NCBI GenBank assembly: GCA_024220505.1
Contig: JAKZZE010000014.1
Coordinates: 1,275,553-1,339,552, forward strand
DNA: 64,000 nucleotides
DNA from: Rhizopus arrhizus
Lineage: Eukaryota > Mucoromycota > Mucoromycetes > Mucorales > Rhizopodaceae
Direction of reading: 5' to 3'
Every line of letters begins with the position of its first letter. Position 1 is the first letter of the stretch. The position numbers and the translations under genes are program-made. Of this stretch, positions 42,950-54,000 are shown piece by piece. The notes under the pieces were generated by a model. It was not told the origin of the DNA. It did no database searches and saw only the letters and a program-made list of their open reading frames with translations.

Positions 42950-44999
42950 GCTGTGAGATTGCTAGGCTTTCGGGTTTAAATAGGGTTGATATAAGTTTTT
43001 GAGACTAAGTTTTGGTAATTGAATAAGGTATTGGATAAAGTAATATCCAAAAAGAGTAGATAATTTGAGTTGTAAGTTCACTTGAGTAGAGTGACCACCA
43101 GATCTTGTTAAGTAGATCAGTTTGAATTGAATAAAAGTAAAATAAAAAGATGAAATAAAAAAGAGATTACAATGAAATATATGATTGAAGGGATTATTAC
43201 TTCTTCCTATTTATAAAATAAAAGAAGTATTTTGTTTCAAAGGAGATTTATTTGGATAAGGTAAGATAATAGTAATAATTATAATAATGTTTGATAAATT
43301 GTTGATATTTATATGTTTTTGATTTTTTTTGATTTTGTGATGTTTTTAGATTTTTATGTTTTCCTTTGAATTGTGAATTTTGTTGAGTTATTCAATTTCA
43401 TTGAGTATATCAAAAATATTGAGGACTTGAACTTAGTTCAGGTCCGAACATTCTTCGTCAAGTGGTACAGTGTAATAGCTTGTTTTCTATTTAGGCCTTG
43501 TATATTTATAGAGAGTTTAGAGTAGTTTTGAATATAAAATAAAGTTATATTTGTTTAATTTTCTTGATAGGAGTGACCACCAGATCTTGTTTTAAAGTAG
43601 ATCAGTCTTGATATAAAAATAATAATAGCTTGATGTGAGCTTTAATAGGGTTACAATGAAGATATTTAGCTTCAAGGGACTTGACTTATTCTTGATATTT
43701 AGTAAAATAATAATAAAGAGATTTGCTTTGAATAATATTTATTGAAGAATAAAAAGGTAGTAAAGTCAGTCAGAAGTAAATAAAATAACTGTTTTTATAG
43801 TTTTTATGAATTTTTAATATGCTTTAAATTTAAAGCATGCCTTGAAATTAATGCACCTTTCAATTTTCAACCTTGCATTAATTTTTATGTACCTTCGGGT
43901 CAAAAATCAAAGTCTGCATCTTTACAGTGCTACTGTAACTTGTTAGTACTTGGGATTTGGATTGTGTTAAAGTGTTGTAGATTTGTTTAATTTGAAGTTT
44001 GAAGCCTTGAATGACTTGAGTTTGATTAACTTGATTGAACGTTTAACAGTTCTTTTGATATAGTAATTTGGTTTTAAGTAGTGACCACCAGATCTTTATA
44101 GATCAATAAGGTTAGGAGTAAGATTGTTTAATAAAAGATAAAAATAAAAGGGATCTTTCTTGATTCGTGATAATTCAGGTATCAGATCAGAAAGAATAAG
44201 TAAAAAGAAAAAGAAAAGAAAAGGTGTTTGTGACCCAATAAGAAACAATTGCTTTTAAGCGCAAGAAGATTTTGTTTATTGAATGTCTTTTATTTTGTTT
44301 AAAAATATTCATCTTATTTATATAAAAAAAAGGTGTGGCTTATTGTTTATGTTGTTTGTTATCTATGTCGCTGGACATCAATGTTGCTGGACATCAATGT
44401 CGCTGGACATCAAAATTGGTTCTTGTGATCATCATTGTTCTCAGGATCCAAAATTTCATCATTTGTGCTACTGTAAATTTTTCTTTTTTATGTATATAGC
44501 TTGTTTGCGGGTTTACTTTTGTAAGTAAATAAGTATTGTCGGTAGTGACCACCAGATCTTGTTAAGTAGATCAAACTTGTTAAAATAGGCTAAACTCTTG
44601 AGGTTTAGGAATAGGTTTACAATGAAGTTGATTTAGCTTCAAGGGACTTCAGTATTTTGAATAGAACACAGACCAAAGGGTTTCTTTTGAACGCTTGATG
44701 GTTTTATTGGTTTATAAAATAAAGAAAAGATAAAAAGAACATAATATTCTGTAATAAAGAAAAGTAAAGTAAAGTGAAGTGAAGTGAAGTGAAGTGAAGT
44801 AAAAATAGGGATAAGATATTAGGGTATTTATATGTTTTTGGATTTTATGATTTTGTGTTGTTTTTGGTTTTCAAGCAAAAGAGTTGATACTCCGTTTTCA
44901 AATAGATTGTTACGCAGAAGTTCATTTTCTAACTGGCGTGGTACAAGACAAAATATTTACTGTTTGTCTTCTTTCACTACATTACAATAGCTACAGTAC
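42950..44999. repeat. Array of decayed LTR-like repeats related to gypsy-1 LTR
   Basis: The LTR signature gtgaccaccagatcttgtta...gtagatca occurs at about 43091, 43572, 44081 and 44544, all in the orientation it has inside the gypsy-1 LTR at 45123. At least three copies are followed by ttacaatgaa; two of those continue agcttcaaggga. Spacing is ~460-580 bp, near the LTR length. Also present are a 17-bp triplication (tcgctggacatcaatgt, about 44369-44417) and a gtgaa microsatellite near 44775-44800. Confidence 0.7.
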
Positions 45000-45567
45000 T
45001 GTAATTTTTTTGTTGCTTCAATGGCTTGTAAGAGTTAACGGTTTTGAAATAGAGTAAAGTTGACGAAAGTGAATAAAAAAAAATAAGAGTTGGGTAAAGT
45101 ATTGGTATTAAATTCGTTTGTAAGTGATCACCAGATCTTGTTAAGTAGATCAAACTTGCTTGTAATAAGGTAACTTGATAAGAGTTTTAAGAATGTTTAC
45201 AATGAAGATAATTGACTTCAAGGGACTTGTCTTGCTTGTATTTTAAGAGTATTATACCAAAAGATTCAGGGATAAAGATACTTGATTTATTGGATAAAAT
45301 ATATTTAAGATAAGTAAAGTTAAAATATATATGTCAAGAGAAGTGAAGTAAAATAAAAATAAAAACTTGTCTATTTTATAGACAAAGAAAAATAAAGTTT
45401 CATTTTGATATAAGGTTTGATTTCGATATAAGGTTTGATTTCAATATAAGGTTTGATTTCGATATAAAGTTTGATTTTGAAATAAAGTTCAAAAAAAGAA
45501 TAAGGTTCAAAATTAAAAATCACAAACCGCAGCCATTGCTGGTGTTTATGTTGTAATCTTCGTTACA
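45000..45567 (-). repeat. 3' LTR of gypsy-1
   Basis: 568 bp. Contains five tandem copies of an 18-bp unit gatataaggtttgatttc (about 45408-45490). The extra ORF ends inside it. It is almost the same as the 5' LTR, differing mostly by single-base gaps. Confidence 0.95.
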
Positions 45568-46326
45568 GATGCCCGCTACAACCGCTTGCTCGTCCTCGAG
45601 CATTGAGACTCTTCCCCAGTCATCCAGTTTTCTTATTTTTTTATACAAATTTTTATGAATCGTGCATCCATTCAACACAAACCTGAGTGCCTCGTTCCTA
45701 GCTGCAACATAGAGTTGTATACATCTTTCATTGTTCCTTGGCTGTTCAAACTTGATGTGGCTCCAATCCACTATTGTTGTTGCCAGTCTATTTAGTACCT
45801 GTTCTCGGATATGTTCAAATTTTTCTTGTTCCTTCTGGTAGTGTTGTGACAATTCAAATTCTTCTTTGATGTTTTCTTCATAGAGAACAACAATGGGTTT
45901 CATGTCGGGCGTTTCCCAAGACCAGTTCTCAAGTTCAGTAAGTATATCCTCATTATAATTTACTCCATACTCAATAGGCTTTTCATGTTTCTCTGGATTG
46001 GCAATCATATCCTCGAATTCTTCTTTGTCCACTTCTTGCTGGATTTTCAATACCAGTTTATCAATATAGTCCTTTTTGGTTATAGCCTCTTCTCCAATAA
46101 AGAACTCGAAGTTCTTTAAGCCCTCTTCATTCTCCATGAAGCTAATATACATCTCCAAACCTTCTCTAAGACCATCTGCCCTTTTTGCAACATACAAAGT
46201 CTTGAAGTAGTCTTGTAATAACCATTTGATATAATCAGCGGCATTGCCGTTGCCTTCTTGAATGTCTTTGGCCATTTTTTCGACAGTAATCTTGGCTTGT
46301 TCCTTGAGGTATTCTGTTTGGTCCAT
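45520..46326 (-). CDS. Extra 268-aa ORF downstream of integrase in gypsy-1
   Basis: Open frame MDQTEYLKEQAKITVEKMAKD... to ...NTSNGCGL, ending 48 nt inside the 3' LTR. It is acidic, rich in Glu/Asp/Lys, probably largely helical (e.g. EELSQ-, KEEFEDM-type segments). No signal peptide or transmembrane segment, so not envelope-like. I do not recognise a family. It lies in the place where some gypsy elements carry an additional ORF. Unlike the pol region, it is free of frameshifts over 800 nt. A role in the particle or in regulation is speculative. Confidence 0.6.
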   Translation of the reverse strand: MDQTEYLKEQAKITVEKMAKDIQEGNGNAADYIKWLLQDYFKTLYVAKRADGLREGLEMYISFMENEEGLKNFEFFIGEEAITKKDYIDKLVLKIQQEVDKEEFEDMIANPEKHEKPIEYGVNYNEDILTELENWSWETPDMKPIVVLYEENIKEEFELSQHYQKEQEKFEHIREQVLNRLATTIVDWSHIKFEQPRNNERCIQLYVAARNEALRFVLNGCTIHKNLYKKIRKLDDWGRVSMLEDEQAVVAGICNEDYNINTSNGCGL

Positions 46327-46416
46327 TTCTTGATAGTTAATTGCTTGATATGATTTTTTTTTCGATAATAAAGTCGATATATATATTGTTGAAAAACTGT
46401 TGTGTAACTTTTTGTT

Positions 46417-46460
<44 letters not shown>

Positions 46461-46465
<5 letters not shown>

Positions 46466-47809
46466 GAAACAGTTCATTCGTTTCCTTGTCCAAAACCAAA
46501 CTTGAAACATTTCTCTCATTTTCAGCGTTCCACATTGTATTTGGTATAACGTACGGTTTCAGTCTATTCCCATGAACTCTTCTTATCCGAGTATCATTTG
46601 GATTCGTATTTTTTATGTGATAAGTTCCTTTTCCTAAATTATTTTGAATGATGTAAGGTCCTTCCCATTTGTCTTGTAACTTTCCAGACCAAGATGTAGA
46701 CATGTAGTCTTTGTACAGGAGAACCATATCACCGAGTCTGAAAGGGGGCTTCAGTTCTTTTCGTTCATCTAAGATCTTGTTCTCTATAGCTTTCTTTTGA
46801 GCAGCCTGAGTTTGCTTAATGGCCTGTACTGATTGCTCACGTACCCAATTAAGATTATGAATTTGGTGAGTGGTCCTGTGCCATAACACTGTTTCAAATT
46901 TGTGAGAGCTTTTCTCAAATATTCGGTTGTCTATATCAAACGGCGTTTTTGGTTCATAGCCATACATTAAGAAAAATGGCGACTGCTTTGTCGTAGCTTG
47001 TTTAATGGAACGATATGCAAATAAGGTAGCTGGTAGATAGAGATCCCAGTCTTCCTTTCAGTGTCTGATCGTTTTTGTAGAATTTGACCAAGTGTTCGAT
47101 TGAATCGTTCAATCAGGCCATTACTTTGTGGGTTGTACGGTGTTGTAGTCTTGTGAATAATAGAATAAGCTTGGCAAACTTTGCGTACCAAACCACTTAA
47201 GAAAGGTTTTCCGTTATCAGTAACCATGATGGTTGGACATCCGTGTCTACAAATAATATCTTCGTATAGAAATAGAGCAATCTCTGAAGAAGTCTGAAAT
47301 CGTAACGGTCTTGCTTCAACATATTTTGTGAGGTAATCAATTGCTGCGACAATATACCGGTGTCCTGATCTTGAGGTTTGTACGTGTTTCACGTCCAATG
47401 CTACTCTATCAAAAGGTTTTATTGAAACGGGAACTGGATAAAGTTCTTCTTTCAATGATTTTTTCCCAAATACTTGACATCTAGAACACGTTTTGACGTA
47501 TTCAAAAATATCCTTCGCCATGTTGTCCCAATAGTACCGAGTTGCAATTTTATGTAAGGTATTATTGTATGCTAAGTGTCCACCTAGAGGATGTTGATGA
47601 TACGCATCCATCATTTCTTGGGCTTCTTGCTTGTTGAGAACCTTTCGTATGGTTCCATTTTCCGTATTGTATCTATATAATGTGTCTTTGTACAAAGTGA
47701 AATTAGGGGATTCCCTAATGAGGAATTTTTGTAAGCTTCTTGTTTCATCTTCTGGAATTTGCATAGTTTGCAAATATGTTGCCATCTGATCGATTTTTCG
47801 TTGTTCCAT
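46461..47809 (-). pseudogene. Gypsy-1 integrase (one apparent frameshift near 47040)
   Basis: Starts MEQRKIDQMATYLQ at 47809. The zinc-binding HHCC region includes HQHPLGGHLAYNNTLHKI and CSRCQ. The integrase core follows: VALDVKHVQ, AAIDYLTKYVEARPL, MVTDNGKPFLS and TTPYNPQSNGLIERFNRTL. A single-base deletion near 47040-47050 shifts the frame; the protein continues as LMYGYEPKTPFD to 46461. The C-terminal GPY/F-type module is KLQDKWEGPYIIQNNLGKGTYHI. No chromodomain, unlike the 11.6-12.8 kb fragment. A poly-T tract of over 40 bases lies just after the end. Confidence 0.92.
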
Positions 47810-48044
47810 TTTTTGATATATTATTATTTTGTGTTACTGTTTTGAATTTTTGCAATCTTATTGTTTCAGGATTCTTGTTGATGTGGAAATTTTTTTTCTG
47901 CTTAATTTGGTTTTGTACTGTTTTTTAATGAATTTTTCTGGATTATTTATTTCAACTACCCCTCCCTGCCTCCATGTAGTTTGATAAAAATATAAAGTTG
48001 ATAATATATACACGTTGTTAATTAATTGTAAATGTTGAGTTTTT
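47810..48044 (-). other. Spacer between RNase H and integrase of gypsy-1 with G-rich purine tract
   Basis: RNase H ends with a stop (LSRLGY) and integrase starts 235 nt later. On the minus strand the spacer contains tggaggcagggaggggta (about 47965-47982), a candidate central polypurine tract or a decayed coding spacer. Confidence 0.45.
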
Positions 48045-49407
48045 CTAGTATCCAAGTCGAGATAAAAAGTCGGCGCTTTCGTTGACTCTTCCAGGTCGAT
48101 ACTTCACCTCGAATTCATATTCTGATAAGATAGTAATCCATCTGGCGATTATTCCAGTGGGGTTTGGCGTCTTTAGTAACCCATTTAGAGCCGAGTGATC
48201 AGTAAGCACTGTGAACTTTTTTCCAAGTAGATAGGGACGGAATAATTTTACTGCCCATATGACTGCCAAACATTCTAATTTAGTGGGAGCGTAATTCGAT
48301 TCAGTTGACTTGAGGCCTCGACTTGCATAGACAATTGGGTGTTCATGACCATTTTCATCCAATTGAGTCAATATACAGTAGCGGACAAAACTGGTGCACA
48401 AAAATTAAAATCAACATTGTATCTCCGCCATATGTCTGCGACTTTTGTGGCATATACCATCTGAAAGACAGTCCAAAATATACATTATGTTATGTAAACC
48501 GGAACTGTACCGGACATCCCCCAGGCATAAGGTCATTTTTAGTGATTTTTTGCATATTTCAATTTTCGCCAAAAATGTGGTGCTTGTCTAGCCTTCTTTC
48601 AATTTTCCCCATATCTCTCCCGTTTGCTTTCAGATTTCACAGCATATTAGTGAATTTTAGTAGCTCTTAAAAATATATAAAACTGTACTTATTTTGTATT
48701 TCCCATTGAGTCCCCCCTTTTGTTTTTACCCTATTCACTATAACAAAGTACTAGCCTTATATGTTTAAGAAAATAAGCAACTGTAAAAACGAAACTCTGA
48801 GATCTCGAACACGCCTAGTTCGTACGACAGCAGATATTTCTAGAGTAACAAGGATCTCTAAATGGACAATCAACAGGAGAAAGAGGGAAGAAAGAAACTT
48901 AATGTCTTGTGATCATGAAGGTATTCCGCTATTAGCCTGAAAAGTTATTAGTTCAGTCATCAACCTAGAGCTTGGACAAGGTCCGCTACACACAGTTCCT
49001 GATGCTCAGCACATTTTGAGGACCTTAAGATACAGTGTTAGCAGACTGTCAGTCTAAAGGCACAGTAGGAAGCTAGATTTTGAGTCCGGAAGTAAGGAAT
49101 CGAAGAATTTCATCAGCTGTATAAGTCGGAAAAAGCGATGAATGTGGTATCACAATAAGCCATTGTATACTATAGAGGGCTGGAAGTCTGCTATCTTTAG
49201 CAATGAAACAAATATGAACATTATGGATGCAGATAGTATACACTAATATTGAAAGCAAGTCGAGCAATCTGAGCGATTTTTTCACGGTGATCAAACAATG
49301 AAGCATGCTGGTTGCTCTGTTATGTTTTAAGGCTGTATTAGATATTGAGGACCGGAATATGTGTGTCAAGTATATGATGGTATAATGAACTCATAAATAT
49401 ACACATA

Positions 49408-51054
49408 CAGTTGTTGGAATAATTGTTCGGATGTTTTGCAATTTTATACTTTTCGCTTTGTATCTCTGCAATCAGATAGGATAGAGCTACGTACAATACC
49501 TCATTAGAAAGCGACGGTTTTCATATATAACATATAAAAATTTAAGGTTATGGTATTACTTCCATATATAGTAAGGTCAAATTGCGTCAAGCATATGCAT
49601 TCGAACAATTTTTCCAACTCAATGCATTCTATAATGATGATATCATTGGCGTTTCTGACGTCACAAATACAGCATTACAAAATGACGTAATAATGAAATA
49701 GCGCTTTTGCTTTTAGTCAGAGCTTAAAATATATAAATAAGGCTGGATTTTGCAGTGTTTCCCTTCTATCTTGTACAGCCTATACTTCTTTATATCATGG
49801 TACACCCTTTATCTCGTAGCAAGCAAGAAAGCATCCGGTCGTTGTTGAAAAAGGGCTTATCATACTCAAAAATCATGAAACGAGTTCCAGGAGTATCAAG
49901 GTCCACTTTGAGCAAGTACAAGAACTTGTATGCACCTAAACGTACTCGAGGTCATGCTGGTAGAAAGACTACTATAAGCTCAACGACAAAGAATTACTTG
50001 AAGAGAGAACTTATAAATGGTTCACTTCAAACAGCAAAGAGCGTATGGTCATATTTAAGCAGTATTGGCTATAAGATAGGCTATTTTGGTACAGTAAAAA
50101 TGCTTCACAACATGGGTTTCAGTACCCAAATTAAGAAGAAAAAACCTCTCCTCAAAAAATCACACATGGAAGCTAGACTAAAATGGGCTAAAGCTCACAA
50201 AGATTGGACAGAAGATGACTGGAGGCGTATGGTGTTCTCTGATGAGACCAAGATTAATGTTTGGGGCTCGGATGGTTGTAAATACTTTTGGAGAAGACCT
50301 GGTGACAAATTACAACTTCATCATCTTGACCTTACAGTCAAAGGAGGAGCTGGCAGTGTGATGCTTTGGGGTTGTATGACATGGGATGGTCCTGGATATG
50401 CCTGCGCAATTGAGGACGGTACTATGAAGGCATCAGATTATGTTCATATCCTGTCAACTACACTGATGGACAGTCTGAACTACTATGGCTACAAGCAGGA
50501 GGCTATCTATTTTCAACAAGATAACGATCCTAAGCACACATTGAAGCTTGCTCGTGCTTGGTTTAAAGAAAATGGGTTTAAAGAAGAGCACACCTTCAAT
50601 TGGCCAGCTCAAAGTCCTGATTTGAATCCTATAGAGCATCTCTGGCACCATTTGAAGTTGAGGCTGAGTTTGTATGAAGGTAGGACTAAAGGAGTGCATG
50701 ATCTCTGGTCTAGAATCGAGAAAGAATGGAACTCTTTTACTAAAGAGCAGTGCCAAGCATATATCAAGAGTATGCCAGCTCGTTGTAGAGCAGTCATTAA
50801 AGCTAAAGGCGGTTATACACGATATTGAATAAAAGATGATTCAGTTGGAAAAATTGTTCGAATGCATATGCTTGACGCAATTTGACCTTACTATATATGG
50901 AAGTAATACCATAACCTTAAATTTTTATATGTTATATATGAAAACCGTCGCTTTCTAATGAGGTATTGTAAGTAGCTCTATCCTATCTGATTGCAGAGAT
51001 ACAAAGCGAAAAGTATAAAATTGCAAAACATCCGAACAATTATTCCAACAACTG
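49408..51054 (+). mobile_element. Tc1/mariner element H, nested in element G
   Basis: 1647 bp, ends CAGTTGTTGGAATAATTG and its inverse, TA at 49406-49407 and 51055-51056. Inverted repeats of 213 bp (49408-49620 and 50842-51054), with outer and mirror-image inner motifs, nearly perfect to each other. Youngest layer of the nest. Confidence 0.97.
49797..50828 (+). CDS. Tc1/mariner transposase H (DD37E), intact
   Basis: ATG at 49797 (MVHPLSRSKQESIRSLL) preferred to one 42 nt upstream because it matches transposase D; 343 residues. HTH with SYSKIMKRVPGVSRSTLSKY and GHAGRKTTIS. Catalytic blocks VFSDETKINVWGSDG, KGGAGSVMLWGCM, FQQDNDPKH and SPDLNPIEHLW, with 37 residues from second Asp to Glu. The C-terminus is SMPARCRAVIKAKGGYTRY. 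Clearly related to transposase D but a separate family with different terminal repeats. Intact frame and near-perfect inverted repeats suggest recent activity. Confidence 0.96.
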   Translation: MVHPLSRSKQESIRSLLKKGLSYSKIMKRVPGVSRSTLSKYKNLYAPKRTRGHAGRKTTISSTTKNYLKRELINGSLQTAKSVWSYLSSIGYKIGYFGTVKMLHNMGFSTQIKKKKPLLKKSHMEARLKWAKAHKDWTEDDWRRMVFSDETKINVWGSDGCKYFWRRPGDKLQLHHLDLTVKGGAGSVMLWGCMTWDGPGYACAIEDGTMKASDYVHILSTTLMDSLNYYGYKQEAIYFQQDNDPKHTLKLARAWFKENGFKEEHTFNWPAQSPDLNPIEHLWHHLKLRLSLYEGRTKGVHDLWSRIEKEWNSFTKEQCQAYIKSMPARCRAVIKAKGGYTRY

Positions 51055-54000
51055 TATATTTCGCTTACTTCATACCACAAAAGCCTAGCGTATAGTGGTC
51101 TAAAACGTCGTAATCTCTCGTTTCAGTATGACAATGACACAAGGCACAAGTCGACGCATGTCACAAACTCAATATTTGATAACAGCGCTTCTGTGCTACA
51201 AGTTTAGCCGCCACTAATCCCGGCCTAAGTCCGCTGAAGCATGCCAGGTGGCAATTGATGGCAAAGGTATGATGATACGACACTAGATCAAAAAGGGTCG
51301 ATGATCTTTGGAAAAGAATAGTTAAAGAGCCGGGTTCTTTTACTGAAAATGATATACACGCATATTATTAGCATATGCAAAGAAGAATATCCGATAATAT
51401 CAAGAGATGAGATGATTATATAAAGTCTAAGATTTTAGCCACTTTTGCGGTTTTTAGAAATATAAGATTTTATAAATTCAAAGCACGCTTATCGCTCAGT
51501 TTTAACAATGTCATGCTTAGAACATACATAGATTACAATGACTAGTATATCCTCCTTCTAGTACAGTTTCATGACTATTGCAATTACCATGAGCAGGTAA
51601 TGGTAGTTAAAAGCTAAAAAAAAGTTTTGTGCACCAGTTTTGTCCGCTACTGTAGCACCAAGTCCTAATTTGGATGCGTCGGTTACTAGTATAAATGGTT
51701 TGTTGAAGTCAGGTCTTGACAAGATAGGTGCAGTAGTAAGTAATTTCTTTAATGTTTCAAATGATTCAGTAGTCAAGCTTGTCCAAGGGATTTTCTTTGT
51801 GGTTTTCGTTTGATCATGCAAAGGTCTTGCAATAGCAGCAAAGTTTTTAATAAAACGTCTGTAATAGGATGCTATTCCGAGGAATCCTCGAACTTGTTTA
51901 ATTGTTCTGGGTTGTGGATATTCAGCTATTTTTGAATTTTACTGGGGTCTGTTTGCAATCCTTCTTTCGTAACGATATATCCAAGAAATTTAAGATGGTC
52001 CTTGAAGAAGAAACACTTTTCTGGATTTAATTTGAGATTCGCTATTTGGATGCATTGAAACACTTGTTCTAAATGTTGCAAATGATCTTGATGATTGAGA
52101 GAATATACGTTTAGGTCGTCAATGTAAGCGACTAAACACTTGTTGATAAGTGGCCGAAAACATAAATCTATTAATCGTTGAAAAGTTGCTGGGGAATTTA
52201 CAAGACCCATTGGCAGTGTGTTATAATGATACGTGCCAAACTTTGTCGTGAAAGCTGTTAGTTCTTTACTGTCTTCTTCCAGGGGAACTTGATGAAATCC
52301 AGCTCGCATATCCAAAGCTGAGAACACTTTTGCCTTGCCTAATGTATCCAGCAAATCATCAATGCGGGGTAAGGGATAGGCGTCTTTCTTTGTAACTGCA
52401 TTAACTTTCTATAGTCTATCACCATTCTGTATTCGCCATTCTTCTTTTTTACTAATATCACAGGGGCTGCCCAGGGGCTATTCGATGGAGCAATTACACC
52501 CAACTTGCAATATTTATCTAATTCTTTTTGCAGATGTTCAGTCTCGATAGGACTCATGCGATAAGGTCGATGACTTATAGGCATAGTGTCTTCTTTTATC
52601 GTGATCTTATGCTTTATCAAGTTTGTGTATCCGATTGTGTTATTGTCCCAGTCAAATATATTCTCGTATTTCTTTAGTAACTTCTGTAGACTTTGTTTAA
52701 TATCTTGACTTATTTCTCCGATTTCAAGTTTCGTATATTTGTCTGGTTCTAATAGCATGTCTTCTTCATTTTTTTCTTTATTATTTGGTTCAGACATTTC
52801 CATCACACACAAGTGAGGATTCGTGTCAACATTATATGCTTGTACTATGGAATCTTCCTGTGGATTGATCTTTTCAATAATGCCGATTTCTTCATCAGGG
52901 TCCAATAGTATATCTTTTGATGATCGATTGTATATTCGAATTTCTATACTTTTACGATTTGTGACCAGGTTTAAACAAGAGTCAAAATATCCCATGGCAT
53001 CCATTATTTTAGGATTCGTTATTTCCAAATTGTATATTATATCCTTCCTTTCGTTCTCCAACTTTCTGACCCATATTGTTTTTGAAGTATTTGATGCTAT
53101 AGTTAATCCATGTGGAGGAGCTTTTAGTAGCATGTCATTTCCTTGACTTAATACTTTTATGTCGTCTTCTTATCATTTTCCAATAATAGAAGCGATTCGT
53201 CTTCTTCATCTTCTAATTCTTCTTCTGCCGATTCCTCTGAGCTGTCTTCAGATTCTTCGTCTTGATCTGTGCTATCGTCATCATCTTGTATTTCAGCTTC
53301 AAAGCGTACATGTTTGGTTTCCTTTGAGTTTGTTAGGCTGATAGGATGTTCATACTTCTGAGTGTAGCTTGAGACCTTGGCAGTGTCGTATTTTTCTTAA
53401 GAAGGATATTTCTAATTCGGCTTTCTTGTTTTTATATGTCACCTTTAATGTTGAACTATTGAAGTCAATTTTGGCTTTTGCTCTATTTAACCAATTGTTT
53501 CCAATGATAAGTGGATTTGGACAAGAGGGTAAGACTTCTACTGTGCATGGAATGATCATGTTGTCCTTGACACATATAGGTACGTCATATATAATTCCTA
53601 AAGCAGGCTGTTTGGTTCCATTTCCTAAGGTGAATATACTTTCAGAGGCAGCATCAATATATAAACCAAGTGTGTCAGCGAGAGCTTTAGACATGCATGT
53701 TTTTGCTGCACCACAATCAATCAAGGTCTTGATAGATTTGTCTCCAATACTAACTTTAGAATATACTGCTGTGGTATTTATATCCTCTTCTTCTATAACT
53801 GCCATAGTTTCTTCCGGATTGGTGACTTCAACAGGGATTCGTATGGGACGGCAAGCTGCGGCCATATTTCTTCGTAATTTAGGTGCTGCAACCATAAGGT
53901 CTCCAACAGTTATATCTGCTTTCTTATTTAAGACGTCCGACACAATGTCATAATTTAATGGAGGTGCCTTCGTTTTTCTTTTTGGTTTCTTGACCGTTCT

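Larger units (their letters stand above)
48760..51420 (+). pseudogene. Tc1/mariner transposase G, heavily decayed, split by element H
   Basis: Readable remnants on the plus strand: FKKISNCKNETL near 48761, IFSNETNMNIMDAD near 49195 (first Asp changed to Asn), MKHAGCSVMF, GPEYVCQVYDGIMNS just before element H, then FQYDNDTRHKST (about 51123) and a C-terminal remnant to about 51410. Many stops and frameshifts. Homologous in layout to the other transposases here; too mutated to be active. Confidence 0.85.
48376..51652. mobile_element. Tc1/mariner element G, decayed, host of nested element H
   Basis: Ends CAGTAGCGGACAAAACTGGT and its inverse, TA at 48374-48375 and 51653-51654. Inserted in gypsy-1 RNase H; excision with one TA restores the frame. 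About 1.63 kb without element H. Confidence 0.96.

Noticed and set aside
45520..46326. Envelope protein for gypsy-1 third ORF
   Set aside because: No signal peptide, transmembrane helix or glycosylation-rich ectodomain pattern; kept as an unknown extra ORF.
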